Of a stretch of DNA of 64,000 bases, positions 59,904-64,000 are shown piece after piece (positions within the stretch are counted from its first letter, which is position 1; each line of letters starts with the position of its first letter). The position numbers and the translations under genes are program-made. The notes beneath the pieces were generated by a model, which saw nothing but the letters and a program-made list of their open reading frames with translations, did no database searches and was not told the DNA's origin. Source of the stretch: Glaciecola sp041380235 (GTDB lineage Bacteria; Pseudomonadota; Gammaproteobacteria; Enterobacterales; Alteromonadaceae); the NCBI RefSeq assembly GCF_041380235.1, contig NZ_JBGIYY010000023.1, forward strand, positions 14,752 to 78,751, read 5' to 3'.

Positions 59904-61592
59904 ATGAAACTAATCATAAAACCTTGTTCCATTGCCTTACTAGTTCTGTGTATTGTATTTAATACACATGTACTTTCTCAAAGCCAAGCGCAAACCACCG
60001 CAGCGCATGCTGCTGTGGCTATTCCCGACAAATATGGTGCACAAGTCGCTGAAGAAATACTCCTAGCAGGGGGCAACGCAGTTGATGCTGCCATTGCAGT
60101 AGGCTTTTCGCTGGCAGTGACTTATCTCGATGCAGGAAACATCGGTGGTGGCGGTTTCATGCTGATTTACATGGACGGTAAACCCTTCTTTTTAGATTAT
60201 CGCGAAGTCGCGCCGCTTGCCGCGCATCGCGATATGTTTTTAGATGACGAGCGCGCAGTTATTCAAAATCTGAGTCTAATTGGCCCCTTGGCTGCTGGCG
60301 TGCCGGGGACGGTTGCGGGCATGTGGGAAGCGCATCAAAAATTTGGAAGCTTACCTTGGAATATATTGCTCGCTCCGGCTATTAAATTAGCAAAAGAAGG
60401 CTTTGTTCCGCATAGTAACCTGTTGAAAGATGTTCAAGAAAATTATGCGCGGTTTGACGGCCTAACGAACTTCGGTAAATATTTTGCACAAATTGAAGAG
60501 GGAAAGCCGTTTAAACAGCCTGAACTAGCCGCAACGCTCACGCGCATTGCAAATGAGGGGCAGGACGACTTCTACACAGGGCAAACCGCGGCATTCATTG
60601 TCAAACACATGCAAAAGACAGGTGGCATGATTAGCGCCGAAGACTTACAAGCTTACAAAGCCATTTGGCGAGAGCCATTAAGCTCGCAATGGCGAGACTA
60701 TCAAATTCTATCAGCCCCACCGCCAAGCTCTGGTGGCTTCGGTGTCATTCAATTGCTCAAAATGAAAGACTATTTAGCCAAAGAGTTTATTGGGCATGGG
60801 CATAACTCTGCGCAATATGTGCACCTGGTAGCGGAAATGTCGAAGCGTGTTTTTGCTGATCGAGCTGAGTACCTTGGGGATCCGGGTTTTGTGGACATTG
60901 ACATCAGTAAATTGCTTAGCGATGAATATATCAAGCAGCGTGCGATGGAGGTCGATGCTGTTAACATTTCTGAGTTAAAAGCAGTCAAGCCTGGTTTATC
61001 ATCACCTAATACCACGCATTATTCGATTGTTGACAAACACGGCAATGCCGTATCAAACACTTACACCTTAAATTGGAGCTATGGCTCTGGGGTGGTGGTC
61101 GAGGGGGCGGGGTTTTTGCTTAACAATGAAATGGATGATTTTAGTGTCAAACCGGGTGTGCCGAATGTGTTTGGCGTAGTAGGCAATACCGCCAATGAGA
61201 TTCAGCCGGGTAAGCGAATGCTGTCTTCGATGTCACCTACTATTTTATTAAAAGATAACCAAGCTATATTGACCGTTGGAACGCCCGGTGGCTCAACGAT
61301 TTTTACCTCGGTATTTCAGACGATTGTCAATATTATCGACTTCGGTATGTCGCCTAAGGACGCTGCTAGCGCAGGCCGCTTTCACCATCAATTGCTACCC
61401 CCCGACTTAGTTACGTACAGTCCATCTATACCATTGTCCGACACTACTAAATCGCAGTTAAATGCGCGTGGTTATCGCATCGAAGCACACGAATGGGAGT
61501 TTGGTGATATTCAGCTCATATGGCGTGAGGGCGACATTTTAATGCCCGCGTCGGATGCTCGCGACAGGGGCGTGTCTAAAGTTATCGATTAA
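59904..61592 (+). CDS. ggt: Gamma-glutamyltransferase
   Basis: A 562-residue exported proenzyme with signal peptide (cleaved near VLSQSQ). The self-processing nucleophile is Thr370 in NTTHYSIVDKHGNAVS, giving large and small subunits. NIGGGGFMLIY and the substrate-contacting EMDDFSVKPG and MLSSMSPTIL segments are intact. It hydrolyses or transfers the gamma-glutamyl group of glutathione in the periplasm. The stop overlaps the convergent protease stop. Confidence 0.94.
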   Translation: MKLIIKPCSIALLVLCIVFNTHVLSQSQAQTTAAHAAVAIPDKYGAQVAEEILLAGGNAVDAAIAVGFSLAVTYLDAGNIGGGGFMLIYMDGKPFFLDYREVAPLAAHRDMFLDDERAVIQNLSLIGPLAAGVPGTVAGMWEAHQKFGSLPWNILLAPAIKLAKEGFVPHSNLLKDVQENYARFDGLTNFGKYFAQIEEGKPFKQPELAATLTRIANEGQDDFYTGQTAAFIVKHMQKTGGMISAEDLQAYKAIWREPLSSQWRDYQILSAPPPSSGGFGVIQLLKMKDYLAKEFIGHGHNSAQYVHLVAEMSKRVFADRAEYLGDPGFVDIDISKLLSDEYIKQRAMEVDAVNISELKAVKPGLSSPNTTHYSIVDKHGNAVSNTYTLNWSYGSGVVVEGAGFLLNNEMDDFSVKPGVPNVFGVVGNTANEIQPGKRMLSSMSPTILLKDNQAILTVGTPGGSTIFTSVFQTIVNIIDFGMSPKDAASAGRFHHQLLPPDLVTYSPSIPLSDTTKSQLNARGYRIEAHEWEFGDIQLIWREGDILMPASDARDRGVSKVID

Positions 61593-63682
61593 AGCTTTGG
61601 GGTTTTAATTTTGCGCATCGAAACTTTCCACGCGTAAATTAATAGCAAAAGTAAACCGAGAAAAGGTGACGCTGCTCCTCCTGAGCTGCTTGCAGATGAT
61701 GGAGGACTTGGATTGCCACCTGAGTTACTTGGCGGTGCAACGTTCACAATCGTGATCGTTATATCCGGATCACCTGAGATGGCAACATCAGTTGACGATA
61801 GGGTTAGGATAACCGTCTCGCTTGCTTCGCTTAGACTGTCAGATAATGCACTAAAGCTAATTTGTGCGCTTTGCTGCGAATCAGAAATGCTAATTTGGGA
61901 GCTAACGTTATAGTCGCTTTGACTTGCCGTTCCGCTGCTAGAAGTCAAAGTTGCCGATAGTTGTCCATCAGTTCCCAGCTCCCTTATTACGCTTATGTTG
62001 ACAGACTCGCCCTCATTAACCGTATATGAATTCGTTGGTAACGCTAGCCGACCAATAACCACGTCGTCTATAGTAATGTCGGTTTGCGCAATGATTCCAG
62101 TATTGACATTGATTAGCCGGATGCTGAGTACTTCATCGCCTTCAACGAGATCGTCACTTTCGATATTTACCGAAAGCGATTTCTGAGTTTCATTTTCCGC
62201 AAAAACCAGTGATTCAGAAAAAGACACATCATTTGCACCAGCGGAACTTGTGTCGGCAATTTCAAACCCAACAGTAACTTGAGAATCAGCGCCATTAGTA
62301 CGATTAATAATTACGTTAATAAGCTCGCCTTCACGGGTGACAATGTTAGCCGCATCAAATGAGAATTCGCCAATTCTAGGGGTCGTTTCTGCAACAATCG
62401 AGGCTGTCGCGTTGTTCGCCTGCTGATCAATATTCACCCCGTGCTGGTAGTCTAACTTCAAGCGAAAAGTTTGTGCTTGATTGATGATTTGATCAGCCGG
62501 TAATTGAAATGAAAAAGTCGAAGTCGGTTGGCCCGAGTATTCAATGGTTAATAGTGGAAGGTCTGCAAAACTCGATGCGCTGCTTTGTAAGTAGTCATCC
62601 ATAATAACGGTCACCGAGGCGATATCGTCAGGGTTTAAGCCTTGCCAAAATACTTCACCCTGTATTGATGTGCCTTGAACAAACTCATCACTCAGTAGAG
62701 ACAATGACACTTGTCCTTTTGTTTCTGGGGCTAGGTTTCCAGAGACATTGGGAATAAAAAAGCCCGTCTCATGCCAGTCGTTATCGATGCCATTTTGTAA
62801 GTAAGCAACAGCGTGATTCACGCCTATTTCACCGCACTCTTTTCCAGTGACTGCATGTGTGTGATTTGGGTCTGAAAAGAAAAGGTCGTCATAGTCGATA
62901 AACGCACCATGCATCAGAGAATAATTGCCATCGCATGTTGCAGCATAGTTAGTCTGCGTCGCGTTTGCGTCACCGGGTCCTCGGTGGTGGAAAAGCCCGT
63001 CACTGTGTCCGAGTTCGTGCGCGAGTAGTAGTGGGTTATGTTGCAAATTTTCATATGGCGTGATCACAGTGTATGGAGTGGCTCTATTTGCTAGGCCAGC
63101 CCATCCATAATATCCAGAACTGCCATTTGGTCTTTTATAGTGTCTTTGTATAACGCTGGCATATGATGCACTTAATCTATCCAGAACGGCGCTCTGCAAT
63201 TGATTGGCAAAACTGCCAGAGAATGTAGAAGGGTCTCGACCATTGCTTCCTGCGGCCCAGATCATGGCATAATTGACAATATCGCTTCGGTCTCGTTCGT
63301 ATAGAAGAGCGTCGTTGTACTCCTCTGAAACGGGTAAAATCGCTGCGACTTGTCGTCTTAAACCTAAACCAGAATTAACCATGACCTGATTACTAACCTC
63401 AATATTATCATCGATAAAATTGGCCAGTAAGGTGACGTCGTTTCCAAAATAATCTAATAGGTCTGGCGTATAGTACAGAACAACCCCAGTATGAATTAAT
63501 TCAGCAGGTTCTGGATAAATAAATAAGCTGACGCGATCAGCATTTGTGTTCGCTTTTGAGAATAAGTTTTTTTGCAGCGATTGAGGCTTAACCTGAATTA
63601 AAGATTCGGCATTTGCGTGAGGTTGTGAAAGGAGTATCGTCCAAATCATCAGGTTCAGAAAAAAAGCCATGCGAACTTTCAT
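61589..63682 (-). CDS. Metzincin-like zinc protease with Calx-beta domains and GlyGly-CTERM anchor
   Basis: A 697-residue exported protein with signal peptide (cleaved near PHANAES). The metalloprotease domain has LLAHELGHSDGLFHHRG, an HExGHxxGxxH metzincin site. Two Calx-beta-like domains follow (QVTVGFEIADTSSAGANDV, SVIRELGTDGQLSATLTSS). The C-terminus is a GlyGly-CTERM-like tripartite tail: SSGGAASPF, a hydrophobic stretch (LGLLLLLIYAWKVSM) and a basic end RKIKTPKL. Such tails mark proteins for rhombosortase cleavage and type II secretion. Convergent with ggt, overlapping its stop. Confidence 0.9.
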   Translation of the reverse strand: MKVRMAFFLNLMIWTILLSQPHANAESLIQVKPQSLQKNLFSKANTNADRVSLFIYPEPAELIHTGVVLYYTPDLLDYFGNDVTLLANFIDDNIEVSNQVMVNSGLGLRRQVAAILPVSEEYNDALLYERDRSDIVNYAMIWAAGSNGRDPSTFSGSFANQLQSAVLDRLSASYASVIQRHYKRPNGSSGYYGWAGLANRATPYTVITPYENLQHNPLLLAHELGHSDGLFHHRGPGDANATQTNYAATCDGNYSLMHGAFIDYDDLFFSDPNHTHAVTGKECGEIGVNHAVAYLQNGIDNDWHETGFFIPNVSGNLAPETKGQVSLSLLSDEFVQGTSIQGEVFWQGLNPDDIASVTVIMDDYLQSSASSFADLPLLTIEYSGQPTSTFSFQLPADQIINQAQTFRLKLDYQHGVNIDQQANNATASIVAETTPRIGEFSFDAANIVTREGELINVIINRTNGADSQVTVGFEIADTSSAGANDVSFSESLVFAENETQKSLSVNIESDDLVEGDEVLSIRLINVNTGIIAQTDITIDDVVIGRLALPTNSYTVNEGESVNISVIRELGTDGQLSATLTSSSGTASQSDYNVSSQISISDSQQSAQISFSALSDSLSEASETVILTLSSTDVAISGDPDITITIVNVAPPSNSGGNPSPPSSASSSGGAASPFLGLLLLLIYAWKVSMRKIKTPKL

Positions 63683-63856
63683 GTGATATCTCCAGTAAAC
63701 CTTATGTTAATCGTATTGCCTGTTTATTAATATCTGCCTTATTTACACTATCTTTAGCTTAACATGATGTCGCAGTCTTAAAAAGCGAGCCACTTTACGC
63801 AGCATGAACGCTGTAATCTCAATCAAAATCATAGTGTCTAGGTATTCTGAATTCGG

Positions 63857-63920
63857 TGTACCAAGATTTTGAGTGCTTACATACCAGCGCAAAACTTAGC
63901 ATACCAATACAAAACTTTGC
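63857..63920 (+). mobile_element. Possible IS21-like element end (repeated terminal sequences)
   Basis: Two adjacent 20-bp repeats, cataccagcgcaaaacttag (63880-63899) and cataccaatacaaaactttg (63900-63919), agree at 16 of 20 positions. They follow a TGTA beginning near 63858 and a related AAGATTTTG block. Multiple terminal repeats close to an end are typical of the IS21 family. No transposase signature is readable in the window, so this is tentative. Confidence 0.35.
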
Positions 63921-63955
63921 CACTGACCCTGAAGGATCCCCACGAATATTTAATC

Positions 63956-64000
63956 ATGATAATTACCGACAATAGTTATTCTGAGTTGCAATACTGCCGC
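63956..64000 (+). CDS. Open reading frame entering the right edge (start only)
   Basis: An ATG at 63956 begins an open frame of 15 codons, MIITDNSYSELQYCR, that runs to the window edge. If the repeats just upstream are the end of an IS21-like element, it could be the start of its transposase, but the fragment is far too short to identify. Confidence 0.2.
   Translation, partial: MIITDNSYSELQYCR

Noticed and set aside
1..64000. CRISPR arrays, rRNA genes, intact tRNA genes, prophage genes
   Set aside because: Scanned by eye; no repeat-spacer array, no rRNA stretch, no complete cloverleaf and no phage structural or integrase gene was seen.

Overview
The window reads as chromosomal DNA of a marine, heterotrophic gammaproteobacterium, most likely an Alteromonadales relative. 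The support is the gene set: RoxA-type ribosomal oxygenase, HdfR-like LysR regulator, YacL/UPF0231, CreA, Tpm, HtpX, a NagP-type sugar transporter, a large TonB-dependent receptor and a GlyGly-CTERM protein. Genes are dense and base composition is moderate. No intact tRNA or rRNA gene, prophage or CRISPR array is visible. Species cannot be named from the sequence alone.

Layout. (1) 1-4.2 kb: an ECF sigma factor followed by a Ser/Thr kinase cut by the window edge, a small exported protein, a long imperfect inverted repeat, and a glycine-rich surface lipoprotein. (2) 4.3-6.3 kb: a terminator, a tRNA-like fragment and a methyltransferase-HNH fusion protein. (3) 6.4-16.9 kb: NagP-type transporter, PhoX-like protein, a probable Zur-controlled zinc-limitation operon (MerC-like, COG0523 GTPase, DUF1826), a cation diffusion facilitator, nagA and fadH. 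(4) 16.9-24 kb: LysR regulator, a 52-residue ORF, a beta-lactamase-fold serine hydrolase, an S9 peptidase, roxA and a membrane-anchored repeat protein. (5) 24.2-28.5 kb: the Anbu proteasome-like protease, a zinc-ribbon/zincin protein, an alpha-E protein and a circularly permuted ATP-grasp protein. The transglutaminase-like partner of this set lies apart at 49.7 kb. (6) 28.6-33.3 kb: amino-sugar kinase, M1 aminopeptidase, creA, a VOC protein and tpm.

(7) 33.4-45.1 kb holds what I consider the most interesting system. A PrpR-like sigma-54 activator gene sits behind a canonical GG-N10-GC promoter and two phased dyads. It is followed on the same strand by a TonB-dependent receptor, CoA-transferase, HMG-CoA lyase homologue, HyuA and HyuB (ATP-dependent amide-ring hydrolase or carboxylase family) and an isochorismatase-fold amidase. 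Together they look like an inducible import and degradation pathway for a cyclic amide, imide or hydantoin whose carbon skeleton is activated to a CoA ester and cleaved. The substrate is unknown.

(8) 45.1-64 kb: YacL, a YgjP-like metallopeptidase, LemA and DUF3137, an S41 peptidase, the transglutaminase, a PQQ-type sugar dehydrogenase, a DsbA-like oxidoreductase with a DUF305/LVIVD protein, a frameshifted NPP phosphodiesterase, SGNH hydrolase, an AraC-type regulator, HtpX, gamma-glutamyltransferase and a metzincin-like GlyGly-CTERM protease. The right edge carries repeats that may be the end of an IS21-like element.
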